From positions 1 through 42,353 of the forward strand of contig CASEYV010000007.1 of assembly GCA_949292245.1 (NCBI GenBank): 42,353 bases of DNA. The letters run 5' to 3'. Below are positions 25,373-33,636 of the stretch, piece after piece. The DNA comes from an uncultured bacterium. Lineage in GTDB: Bacteria > Bacillota_I > Bacilli_A > RF39 > UBA660. Under the pieces are notes generated by a model. The model made no database searches, had not been told where the DNA came from, and saw only the letters and a program-made list of their open reading frames with translations. Each line of letters opens with the position of its first letter. Positions within the stretch are counted from its first letter, which is position 1. The position numbers and the translations under genes were made by a program.

Positions 25373-27341
25373 TTTTTTCAAATTGAGAATTGTAGAGATT
25401 TGCATAAAAACCGTTTTGTTGTATTAGTTGTTCATGATTACCTTGTTCAATTATATTTCCTTCATTCATTACTAATATTAAATCGGCATTTTTTATTGTT
25501 GATAGTCTGTGAGCAATTATAAATGATGTTCTTCCTTCCATAAGTTTGTCCATGGCTTTTTGAACTAATTCTTCTGTTCTTGTATCAACATTACTTGTTG
25601 CCTCATCTAATATCAAAAATGGTGCATTGTCTAACATTCCTCTAGCTATTGTAATTAATTGCTTTTGACCAGTTGATATTGACTCGTTATCTTCAATTAC
25701 GGTGTTATATGAATTTGGTAGGGATTTAATGAAATGGTCAACTCCAACAATTTTACAAACTTTTTTAACAGTTTCATCACTTATATCTTTTTGATTGTAT
25801 ACTATATTTTCTTTTATAGTGCCATTAAATAGCCATGTGTCCTGTAATACCATTGTAAATAGTTCATGAACATTTTTCCTTTTTAATTCGTTTATTGATA
25901 TGTCATCAATTTTAATATCCCCAGAATTTATTTCATAAAATTTCATAAGCAAGTTAACCATTGTCGTTTTTCCTGCTCCAGTTGGGCCTACAATTGCTAT
26001 TTTTTGACCTGGTTTAACTTTTGCACTAAAATCTTTTATTATAATTCGGTCTTTGTCATAACCAAATTTAACATGATCAAATGTTACATAACCTTTTACT
26101 TCGTCTCTATCAAGATGTTTTGTTAGTTTGCTTTCATCTGGCATTTCTTCTTCTTCAACAAATTCAAAAATTCTTTCACTTGCTGCAGCTGCCGATTGCA
26201 GCGATGTCATTGCTTGTGCTATTTGGGATAGTGGGTTTGTAAATAATCTTATGTATACCATAAATGCTACAATAACACCAAATGTTATGTGATTGTTCAT
26301 AACAAGTAAGGCTCCAACTACACAAACTATTACATAACTAAAGTTACCTATAAACATCATTATAGGTTGCATTAGCCCAGATAAAAATTGACTTTTTCTT
26401 ATTGCATCAAATACCTTATTGTTTAATTTATCAAATTTTTCATCTGATATGCTTTTGCCATTATAAACTTTTACTACATTATGTCCCGAATATACTTCTT
26501 CTATGTGTCCATTCATATTTCCTAATTCAACTTGTCTTTGAACAAAGTACTTTTGAGATTTTTTTAGTATTATTGACATTAATGAAAAACCAATTAAACT
26601 AGATATAATAGCACATAGTGCCATAGTTATGTTGGTGATAAACATCATTAATACACTACCAATAACAAGTGTTATTGCACCAACTAGCGAGCCAATACTT
26701 TGAGACATTGTTTGAGCAACTGTGTCTATGTCGTTGGTTACCCTTGATAATATGTCTCCGGTTTGATTTTTATCAAAAAATTTTAATGGTAGTTTGTTAA
26801 TCTTATTTATTATTTTACTTCTTAAATCTTTAGCAAAAAAATTGGATACTGTTGCCATAATGTAATGTTGGAAAAAACTAAATATGGCACTTATTATATA
26901 AATTATTCCTAATATAATTGCTAGTTTTTTTATTGCTGCAAAGTCAATTTGTGGTGCTATTCTTTCTTGTATACCTACTGGTTGGCTAGCTATAAATTTG
27001 TCTAAATCACTATTTTCGTTTAAATCTTTTAAATTATTGGCAAATATTTGTTTATCTTCATAACTAATACTTTCATCACTCATTATATTTTGAATGTCTG
27101 TTTCAGTCATTCTTGGATATAATCCTTCAGATATTAAATCAGCAAGATCACTTAGTCTGTTCGGAGCGATTATTGATAAAATAGAACTCGTCGCAGCTAA
27201 GATAAATGCTATTACTATTAATGTATGAAATTTGTTTAAATACTTTATTAGTTTCTTCATTGCACTTTTGAAGTCTGTTGGGGCTTCTATCTTGCCGTTT
27301 GGATTTCCCATTGGTCTAGGCATTGTTAAGTTCCTCCTCAC
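25365..27341 (-). CDS. ABC exporter, second half (catalytic-Walker-B subunit)
   Basis: 658 residues: a long N-terminal extension, six membrane helices (about 30-350) and an ATPase domain. Walker A is GPTGAGKTT and Walker B is LILDEATSNVD with the catalytic Glu. The signature is ISTGQKQ rather than SGGQ, so its signature half-site is altered. Together with the upstream gene, whose Walker B is degenerate, it forms a typical asymmetric heterodimeric exporter (BmrCD/LmrCD type). A large external insertion of about 90 residues lies between helices 1 and 2. The start overlaps the upstream gene by 26 nt. Confidence 0.93.
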   Translation of the reverse strand: MRRNLTMPRPMGNPNGKIEAPTDFKSAMKKLIKYLNKFHTLIVIAFILAATSSILSIIAPNRLSDLADLISEGLYPRMTETDIQNIMSDESISYEDKQIFANNLKDLNENSDLDKFIASQPVGIQERIAPQIDFAAIKKLAIILGIIYIISAIFSFFQHYIMATVSNFFAKDLRSKIINKINKLPLKFFDKNQTGDILSRVTNDIDTVAQTMSQSIGSLVGAITLVIGSVLMMFITNITMALCAIISSLIGFSLMSIILKKSQKYFVQRQVELGNMNGHIEEVYSGHNVVKVYNGKSISDEKFDKLNNKVFDAIRKSQFLSGLMQPIMMFIGNFSYVIVCVVGALLVMNNHITFGVIVAFMVYIRLFTNPLSQIAQAMTSLQSAAAASERIFEFVEEEEMPDESKLTKHLDRDEVKGYVTFDHVKFGYDKDRIIIKDFSAKVKPGQKIAIVGPTGAGKTTMVNLLMKFYEINSGDIKIDDISINELKRKNVHELFTMVLQDTWLFNGTIKENIVYNQKDISDETVKKVCKIVGVDHFIKSLPNSYNTVIEDNESISTGQKQLITIARGMLDNAPFLILDEATSNVDTRTEELVQKAMDKLMEGRTSFIIAHRLSTIKNADLILVMNEGNIIEQGNHEQLIQQNGFYANLYNSQFEKIS

Positions 27342-29076
27342 TTAATTGTGATAATGCTATTTCTTTGTAAACACCACAGTTTTTTAATAGTTCTTTATGT
27401 GTTCCTATTCCAACACATGTTCCTTCATCTAATACAATTATTTTATCAGCATTCATAATTGTTCCTATTCTTTGTGCAACTATGAAAGTTGTTGCTTCTT
27501 TTGTATATTTTTTTAATTCTTTTCTTAATTTGTAATCAGTCTTGTAATCTAGTGCTGAAAATGAATCATCAAATATGTATATTTCCGGATTTCTTGCTAT
27601 GGCCCTAGCTATTGATATTCTTTGCTTTTGTCCACCAGAAATGTTTGTTCCTCTTTGGGCTAAGTATGAATCATATTTTTCAGGCATTTTTTCAACAAAT
27701 TCTTTACCTTGAGCAATTTCTATTGCCTTGTGAATGTCTTCTTTGGTTATCTTGCTCTTGCCCTTACCATATGATACATTTTCACTAACTGTCCCACTGA
27801 ATATTACTGCTTTTTGTGGTATGTATCCAATGTAGTTGTATAAACTTTCTAGTTTATAATCTTTTACATTTACACCATTTACTAGTACTTCTCCTTCAGT
27901 TACATCATAAAATCTTGGTATTAAATTAATTAATGTTGATTTACCAGATCCTGTTGAACCAATAAATGCTATGGTTTCTCCCCGATTTGCTTTAAAGTTT
28001 ATGTTTTTTAATACATATTCATCTGCATCCGGATATTTAAATGATACATTCTTAAATTCTACATTACCAATATCTTCCTTTTTTCCTTTTTCTATAGTGC
28101 CATCTTTTATTGATAATTCTTCATCTAATACTTCATTAATTCTATCTGCTGATATTGCTGCTCTTGGATACATAATGAAAATCATAGCTAACATTAAAAA
28201 TGACATTATTACTTGCATTCCATATGATGAAAATACTACCATGTCTCCAAAAATAGCTATTTTTCCAGCTATTACTGCATCATTAATCATGTATGCACCT
28301 AAGAAATATATTATTAAGGTTGAAAAATACATGATTAGATACATTATTGGTTGCATAATTCCAAATGTTGTTTGGTTAAATACTTGAATTCTTGTTAATT
28401 CATTGTTGGTCTTTTGAAACTTTTCTTCTTGATATTTTTCAGCATTAAATGCCCTAACTACCCTAATTCCTGTTAAGTTTTCTCTAGTAATGCCATTAAT
28501 CTTATCAATTAACTTTTGAACAACTTTGAATTTTGGTATTACTACTATCATTAAAAATGTTAATGTCATTAGTAATACTAATACTCCTCCACCTACTACA
28601 GCACTCCATTTCCAACTCTTGTTAAGTATTTTGGTTACTGCCCATATTGCTGTAATTGGTGATTTAATTAATAATTGTAAGCCCATAGCAACAAGCATTT
28701 CTATCTGAGTAACATCATTGGTTGTTCTTGTTATTAAGCTACTGGTAGAAAACTTCTTGACTTCTCCTTCACTAAAGTTTTCTACTTTTTCAAATAAATC
28801 TTTTCTTAATATTCTTGAAAATGATGCCGCGATGTATGAAGCAAAAAAACCAACTAAAACTGCCGCAGCTAAACTACCTAGAGCACAAAGCATCATTTTG
28901 CCACCCTCAATTAATATGTCATTCATTGAACTACCTTCACTTTGAACAAGTTGTGTAATTTGTGACATGTAATCTGGTAATTTTAAATCTAACCATACTT
29001 GAAATATTATTAATATAGAACATATAAGTATTAATAATACATCTTTTTTTCGTAATCTTTTTAGTATTTTAAACAT
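27316..29076 (-). CDS. ABC exporter, first half (degenerate-site subunit)
   Basis: 586 residues: six membrane helices followed by an ATPase domain with Walker A GSTGSGKST, signature ISGGQKQR and Walker B IFDDSFSALD. The residue after the Walker B Asp is Asp instead of Glu, the mark of the non-hydrolysing site in heterodimeric multidrug exporters. It starts 4 nt after the MarR gene, which probably controls it. The substrate cannot be read from sequence; drugs or antimicrobial peptides are typical. Confidence 0.93.
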   Translation of the reverse strand: MFKILKRLRKKDVLLILICSILIIFQVWLDLKLPDYMSQITQLVQSEGSSMNDILIEGGKMMLCALGSLAAAVLVGFFASYIAASFSRILRKDLFEKVENFSEGEVKKFSTSSLITRTTNDVTQIEMLVAMGLQLLIKSPITAIWAVTKILNKSWKWSAVVGGGVLVLLMTLTFLMIVVIPKFKVVQKLIDKINGITRENLTGIRVVRAFNAEKYQEEKFQKTNNELTRIQVFNQTTFGIMQPIMYLIMYFSTLIIYFLGAYMINDAVIAGKIAIFGDMVVFSSYGMQVIMSFLMLAMIFIMYPRAAISADRINEVLDEELSIKDGTIEKGKKEDIGNVEFKNVSFKYPDADEYVLKNINFKANRGETIAFIGSTGSGKSTLINLIPRFYDVTEGEVLVNGVNVKDYKLESLYNYIGYIPQKAVIFSGTVSENVSYGKGKSKITKEDIHKAIEIAQGKEFVEKMPEKYDSYLAQRGTNISGGQKQRISIARAIARNPEIYIFDDSFSALDYKTDYKLRKELKKYTKEATTFIVAQRIGTIMNADKIIVLDEGTCVGIGTHKELLKNCGVYKEIALSQLSEEELNNA

Positions 29077-29080
29077 AATT

Positions 29081-29518
29081 TTATTTCCTTTCTAAATTAT
29101 TGGTTATCTTATTAATAACTGTTTTGAAATTAGTAAGTTCTTCTTCACTAATGCCATCAAACATTTTGTTTATTATAATTTGTTGATTGTTATTTAATGT
29201 TTCTACTATTTTTTTGGCTTTAGCATTTATTATTATATGCTGATACCTTTTATCTTTTTCATCTTTTATATAGGATATATATCCCCTATTAACTAGTTTT
29301 TTTACTGCTTTAGAAACATAAGCCTTGGAAAAGCCACGAAAATCTACTATATCACAACATTTGTTCTGATTTTCATTGTTGATTAAATATATTAATACAT
29401 CCGCTTCTGGCTTAGTTATTCCTATTTCTTTAGCAACTTCTGCTACTTCTTTATCACAACAATCTTTTACTTTCTTAAAATAAAAAAATACTTTGTTAAT
29501 ATTTTTCATAATTTTCAC
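29081..29518 (-). CDS. MarR family regulator
   Basis: 145 residues. The winged helix-turn-helix includes DFRGFSKAYVSKAVKKLVNRGYI (about 60-82, in two parts) and the wing YIKDEKDKRYQHIIIN. A three-cysteine start region (KDCCDKEV) and CCDIVD could be redox or metal sensitive, but this is only suggestive. It heads the exporter operon and sits just behind a promoter with an overlapping inverted repeat, so autorepression is likely. Confidence 0.9.
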   Translation of the reverse strand: MKIMKNINKVFFYFKKVKDCCDKEVAEVAKEIGITKPEADVLIYLINNENQNKCCDIVDFRGFSKAYVSKAVKKLVNRGYISYIKDEKDKRYQHIIINAKAKKIVETLNNNQQIIINKMFDGISEEELTNFKTVINKITNNLERK

Positions 29519-29526
29519 CCAAAATT

Positions 29527-29572
29527 AGTTTCCGCATAAACTATTATACTTTTTATTAACAAAAAAAGTCAA
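29527..29572 (-). promoter_or_regulatory. Promoter and likely MarR operator
   Basis: TTGACT (29567-29572) and TATAAT (29543-29548) are 18 bp apart on the minus strand. Directly downstream AGTTT and AAACT arms (29527-29542) form an inverted repeat around the start point, the expected place for a MarR operator. Confidence 0.75.
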
Positions 29573-29577
29573 TAAAA

Positions 29578-29605
29578 AATATGAATTTCACAAAACATTC
29601 ATATT
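29578..29605 (-). terminator. Terminator after the two-helix membrane protein gene
   Basis: Stem AATATGAAT/ATTCATATT, 9 bp, loop 10 nt, followed on the minus strand by a T run. It separates the 29614-30210 gene from the MarR promoter. Confidence 0.8.
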
Positions 29606-29613
29606 CTTTTATT

Positions 29614-30210
29614 TTATTTGTCTTTGTTATCTGAATCTTTAATGTTCTTAGCAATCTCTCCAGCTACTTTTCCTATCGAAGGTGCCATCTTTTCAATTCC
29701 TTCTTGGGCTACTGGCATTACTTGTTGGGCTGTATATGCAAGTATTTCTCTTCTTTTAACTAAATTTAAATATAATCCACCACATAATATGCATGAGGCA
29801 ATTATTACAAAACCTCCAAACATTAAATAACTCATTTTTGAAAAATTGCTTGTTGCACTATTTGCACTACAATATTCTTTTGTTAAATCATTATTTTTAT
29901 ATTCATCAAAACTACAATTATTAAAGCTAGGATCTAGGGCTTCTGTTATTATTTTTAAATCATATTCTTCTTTATCAGTGTATGTAGCAAAAGGATTATA
30001 TACTATTCCTTTTTCTTCTAATTCAGCTTTTTTTTCTTCAAGTTCTGCTTTTAATTCAGCCTTACTACTAATATTAGTACTGCTTACACCTTTATATATT
30101 AAAAATCCACCAAGTGCTAAGCCAATAATAAATATTACTAATATAATATATTTTATTTTTCCTTTTGTCTTTTGATATCTTTCTTCATTTAAATACTCTT
30201 TCTTATCCAT
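29614..30210 (-). CDS. Two-helix membrane protein, unknown function
   Basis: 198 residues. A membrane helix (about 22-43) is followed by a charged coiled coil (KAELKAELEEKKAELEEKG) and an external loop with two cysteines (NNCSFDEY, KEYCSAN) that may form a disulphide. A second helix lies near 126-150. The tail is cytoplasmic and ends in KDSDNKDK. No family recognised. Confidence 0.55.
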   Translation of the reverse strand: MDKKEYLNEERYQKTKGKIKYIILVIFIIGLALGGFLIYKGVSSTNISSKAELKAELEEKKAELEEKGIVYNPFATYTDKEEYDLKIITEALDPSFNNCSFDEYKNNDLTKEYCSANSATSNFSKMSYLMFGGFVIIASCILCGGLYLNLVKRREILAYTAQQVMPVAQEGIEKMAPSIGKVAGEIAKNIKDSDNKDK

Positions 30211-30281
30211 TTTTTCAAACCTACTTTCTTATTAATTTAATTATATCATATATTTTTATTTTTGCTAGTTAATTTGTTATT

Positions 30282-31258
30282 TTATCTTTGATCACTTATT
30301 GTTGCATCACTGTTGCTTGCTATTAAAGCAGTAATTGGGTCATATGGTGCTCCGGTGGTTGTTCCAGATAGTAGTGCTATGTCAATAGCATTTTCAGGAA
30401 TTCCCCATGAATTACCAGAAAATATGAAATTCGCTTGGTCCACTACATAACCTCTAGTGTTGTATGCTACGTTGTAAATTATAAAACCGATTGAATTAGG
30501 ATTTAGATAAGCCGGTTGACGAAGTGTATGAAAAATGTTGTTTCTTACTAATAAATTTGTGATACTAGGTTGAGTAACAAATCCTCTATTTACTACCCAT
30601 GTTGAGGAATCTCCCGATTGCTCTGGACCATAAATATTGCAATTTATTATTTGATCATTATTTCCTGCAATCTGAATAAATTCTACTGGATAAGGTACAT
30701 TACTAGTTATTGTTAATCCATCTATTGTAGTATTATCACTCTTGATTAAAAAAGGAATAATCGCTGCTTCTAATAAAATAATTGCTCCAGCTGTTCCTTT
30801 AATTGTTAAACCTTGTTCATTTAATACCATTTGCTGAGTAATTTGATAGATTCCACTTAAAACATTAATCGTACTGTTTGGCTTTGCTACTGCCAAGGCT
30901 TCGTCGATTGTTTGAAAAGGATTAGCTTGACTACCATCTCCACCAGGATTAGCATTTGCTTCTACAAATAAATTGTAGGGATTACCTTCAATACTACTAG
31001 TGGCTCCAGTTGTCCCTGTTGGGCCAGTTGCACCAGTTGCTCCAGTAGGTTTCGTTGTCCCAATTGGACCTGTTACACCTTCAGCACCACTTGGCCCAGT
31101 GGCTCCAGTTGGTCCTGTTGGACCTGTTGAACTTTCTGGGCCGGTTGGACCTGTTGGACAGTTATACTTCCTAAATTTGTTGGCAAAACATAGCAATAAT
31201 TAATTTGTTTTTTATTAGAATTTTTTATTTTTTTTATTGCTTTTTTATAATTATTCAA
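30282..31258 (-). CDS. Collagen-like/beta-helix surface protein with frame problem near its start
   Basis: The main frame (30282-31196) has about 15 Gly-x-Thr/Pro triplets ([15 protein letters not shown] and similar), then a right-handed beta-helix domain of about 230 residues ([40 protein letters not shown]). This build is seen in exosporium and other surface filaments. Its first codon is TTG at 31196 with no ribosome site. A strong GAGGAG site stands before a TTG at 31258 instead, opening another frame with a basic N-terminus. One extra base in a T run around 31170-31185 would join the two. A point deletion, slippage-based switching or a read error could explain it. Confidence 0.7.
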
Positions 31259-31500
31259 TAAAACTCCTCTATTTTTATACTTTTTAATATTATATATTCA
31301 AAAAATTATTTTATATTATTAATTAATTATTAATTAATTTATTAATTTTTTAAGTTTCGGTGTAAAAAAATGTTGACAAAATAAAACATAGATGCTGTTG
31401 ATAAGTATCTATGTTTTTTAACATAAAAAAGTTGTAAGAACGACCAAATTTTTGTTATAATCAGTATGTAAAGTAAAATAATTACTGAACAAAAAATAAG
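31259..31500. other. Intergenic, AT-rich
   Basis: Contains no gene. Seen are a TTAATTAA-rich tract (31315-31350), a terminator hairpin (31385-31419) and a promoter (TTGTAA 31432-31437, 18 bp, TATAAT 31456-31461) for the transposase fragment. Confidence 0.6.
31385..31419 (+). terminator. Rho-independent terminator-like hairpin
   Basis: Stem AACATAGAT/ATCTATGTT with a 13-nt loop and a following T run on the plus strand. No plus-strand gene precedes it closely, so it may insulate the neighbouring insertion sequence remnant. Confidence 0.6.
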
Positions 31501-31683
31501 GTGTCTTACATGTATTATTTTACACTAAATCCGAACGAAATGAAACGGGAAATTAAAAAATTTGATGAAAAAATCACTTGTAATGTAAAAAATAAGTCAA
31601 TTAGAAAGTTTTCTTTTGAAATGTTATATGGAATTGGAGCATCAGGAAGTTGTAGATTAGCAGATATAGCAATATTAATTTAA
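31501..31683 (+). pseudogene. N-terminal fragment of a transposase
   Basis: A 60-codon frame; the better start is the ATG at 31510 with AAGG eight bases ahead. The sequence KREIKKFDEKITCNVKNKSI and SFEMLYGIGASGSCRLADIA resembles the N-terminal helix-turn-helix of DDE transposases found in clostridial insertion sequences. It stops abruptly, with no catalytic domain following. Recognised by eye, so the IS family is uncertain. Confidence 0.5.
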
Positions 31684-31732
31684 ATTTATTTTTATTTAAA
31701 TTTATAGTATAATTGATTATAAAGAGGTAATT

Positions 31733-32293
31733 ATGAAAAATAGTACAAAACCACCATTTTTAACTGAATTTAATTTTTTAAAATTATTATTAGCAATTTA
31801 TGTAATTAATAAATATAATAATATTATAGATAAAAGTGAATTAGAACATGAATTATATTGGTTTTACGATAAATCCGAATTTCATTTTTTGTTTATAGAC
31901 ATTTGTAAAAAAGAAAGTGTTGATAATAGTTATTATGTTGATTTATCATGTGCATTTCAAACCGCTAATGAACTAGGATTAATAAATATAATTAATGATA
32001 CTGGAAATAATATAAAATTTACAATTAATATGTCTGAAGAGGAAGCAAAAATTATATTGAAAAATTATTCTTTAAAAGTACGATTTTATATGTTAAAATT
32101 ATTTAAAAAATTAAAACAAGAAGCTGAAAAAAACAAATTTGATTATATTCCTTCCAATGATAGTGAAAATATTGCCGAATTATTAAAAAATTTTGTTTAT
32201 GATCCAAGCAAAACTGAAGAAATATTATTGCATTATGATGAATTAATTAAAAGTGAGTCGGCCTCAAGAATATTAAAGCCTAAAGACAAATAA
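31733..32293 (+). CDS. Unknown soluble protein
   Basis: 186 residues, helical and charged, no membrane segment or signal. The N-terminal part (FNFLKLLLAIYVINKYNNII...LEHELYWFY) looks like a winged-helix fold of the kind found in small antitoxin or phage proteins. LGLINIINDTGNNIKFTINM fits a beta wing. AAAGAGG precedes the ATG. It lies among accessory genes; function not recognised. Confidence 0.45.
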   Translation: MKNSTKPPFLTEFNFLKLLLAIYVINKYNNIIDKSELEHELYWFYDKSEFHFLFIDICKKESVDNSYYVDLSCAFQTANELGLINIINDTGNNIKFTINMSEEEAKIILKNYSLKVRFYMLKLFKKLKQEAEKNKFDYIPSNDSENIAELLKNFVYDPSKTEEILLHYDELIKSESASRILKPKDK

Positions 32294-32417
32294 GTATACC
32301 TACAATTATGTTAAAAAACTTGATAATATAATTATTTTAGAAGTGTGTTATGAAAAATATTAATATTTTGTTTATTAAATAATAGTAGTAAAATACATAG
32401 ACAAAAATATTACATTT

Positions 32418-32441
32418 TATTAAAATATAATTTTAATAAAC
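32418..32441 (-). terminator. Weak terminator after the transglutaminase-like gene
   Basis: An AT-only palindrome TTATTAAAAT/ATTTTAATAA, 35 nt past the stop codon. Stability is low because it has no GC pairs. Confidence 0.4.
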
Positions 32442-32475
32442 CTATATTTTTTTGCAAATTTTTAGCACATTCAAG

Positions 32476-33312
32476 TTATTTACGTGGATTAGAGTTTTTA
32501 TATTTTTTAGCATTTTCTAATCCATATACATAAATAGGGTTTTCATTTTCAAATTTATAATTGTCTAAACTACCGTCATAACCATATAGTTTGCGGTAGT
32601 TTTCCTCAGTTTTAGATAAATCTATTTGCATCGGAATACCATTTTTTAATGCTTCGTAATCTTGTCTATGAAATGCTTTAAAAAAGCCAAAAGATAGTTT
32701 ATCATTTCCATTAACAAAATTTACAAAATATGATGGATCATATAAAACCATTGGTTCATTTCCGTATCCATTTGGATAGATAAAATTATATGAATGCATT
32801 TCTGTTTCTCTGGCTCCACAAACAACTTCTGAATCAATACCCAAAAATTTAAATAAATTATGTGCCATTCCCGATTTTTCCGAACAAAATGCAATACAGT
32901 TTTCTCTAACTGTTTTAATTGATAGTCTTTTACCTTTATGCGATGCATATGCCATATATCTGCCTATACCTATATCTTCACTAGGCAAATAATTGCATAC
33001 CAAAAAATATATAGTAGTTAATAAAGTTAACTCATTATACCAAGTTCCTGTTTTTAGTTCCTTAACTAAATTAACATAAGGAGTTATGTCGTCATATACC
33101 AAATCTGGGCATTCAAAATCATCAATTTTTTCTGCGGCTTTGTAATGTGTTTTTTGTGATATATAACCTTTAAAACTATCTGTATAATTTTGACCAACAG
33201 TCTCTTCTACACTACTTTCTTCAAGCTCATTTAATCTTTCTTTAACAAAATTAATAATGTCTTCTTCTGTTTGCAATTCAAATATTTTTTTGTTTATTTG
33301 GGCTTTTGTCAT
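32476..33312 (-). CDS. Transglutaminase-like cysteine hydrolase
   Basis: 278 residues, no signal peptide. The catalytic triad of the transglutaminase-like superfamily appears in order: Cys in ENCIAFCSEKSGMAHNLFKFLG (about residues 136-157; the Cys before SEKSG), His in EMHSYNFIYPNG, and Asp in MVLYDPSY. Bacterial members act as proteases, peptide N-glycanases or crosslinkers. It lies just beyond the outermost junction module, at the chromosomal side of the tmRNA-linked element array, and may be accessory cargo. GerQ at 5.7 kb is a transglutaminase substrate in Bacillus, but a link here is speculation. Confidence 0.65.
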   Translation of the reverse strand: MTKAQINKKIFELQTEEDIINFVKERLNELEESSVEETVGQNYTDSFKGYISQKTHYKAAEKIDDFECPDLVYDDITPYVNLVKELKTGTWYNELTLLTTIYFLVCNYLPSEDIGIGRYMAYASHKGKRLSIKTVRENCIAFCSEKSGMAHNLFKFLGIDSEVVCGARETEMHSYNFIYPNGYGNEPMVLYDPSYFVNFVNGNDKLSFGFFKAFHRQDYEALKNGIPMQIDLSKTEENYRKLYGYDGSLDNYKFENENPIYVYGLENAKKYKNSNPRK

Positions 33313-33374
33313 TTTATTTACCTCTTACTTTCATTTATAATTATAACATAATTTTATAATTTGGATTTATAAAC

Positions 33375-33490
33375 AAAAAACAATCATTTCTGATTGATAT
33401 CTATCTAAAAGTTCGAATAGTTCGAACAGATTTCCCAATGGTGCGTGAGATAACCACGTTTAGAAATCGCAATCAAGGTTAATTTCTAAA
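33375..33490 (-). repeat. Junction module C (left end of element E2)
   Basis: Read on the minus strand: a hairpin TTTAGAAAT/ATTTCTAAA (33459-33490), a second CGTG/CACG hairpin, CACCA (33439-33443), 11 nt, the palindrome GTTCGAATAGTTCGAAC (33411-33427), and a terminator CAATCA/TGATTG with six T (33375-33396). The part after CACCA closely matches the tail of the tmRNA at 41.95 kb, so this is most likely the original flank of tmRNA, displaced by the inserted elements. Confidence 0.75.
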
Positions 33491-33636
33491 ACAATTGTAA
33501 CATATTTAATTAGATATTAAAAGTTAATTGTCATAAAATTTAAACTATTAATTTTTTTATAAAAATATCTTATTGTGTTTTTAAAATATAGAAATTTTTA
33601 TCGTTTTATTGTATAATATATTTAGGATGTGAACTT

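Noticed and set aside
31000-31203. Plus-strand frame rich in Val-Pro-Gly repeats
   Set aside because: It is the antisense image of the collagen-like Gly-x-Thr repeats and has no ribosome site.
32721-32948. A second minus-strand frame inside the transglutaminase-like gene
   Set aside because: It overlaps fully with the better-supported frame holding the Cys-His-Asp triad.
31259-33374. A third tmRNA-linked element left of module C
   Set aside because: No fourth palindrome/TGGTG module was found there, although the gene content looks accessory.
33439-33490. A tRNA gene ending in CACCA at module C
   Set aside because: No TTCRA T-loop, anticodon arm or acceptor pairing can be built; only short hairpins precede CACCA.
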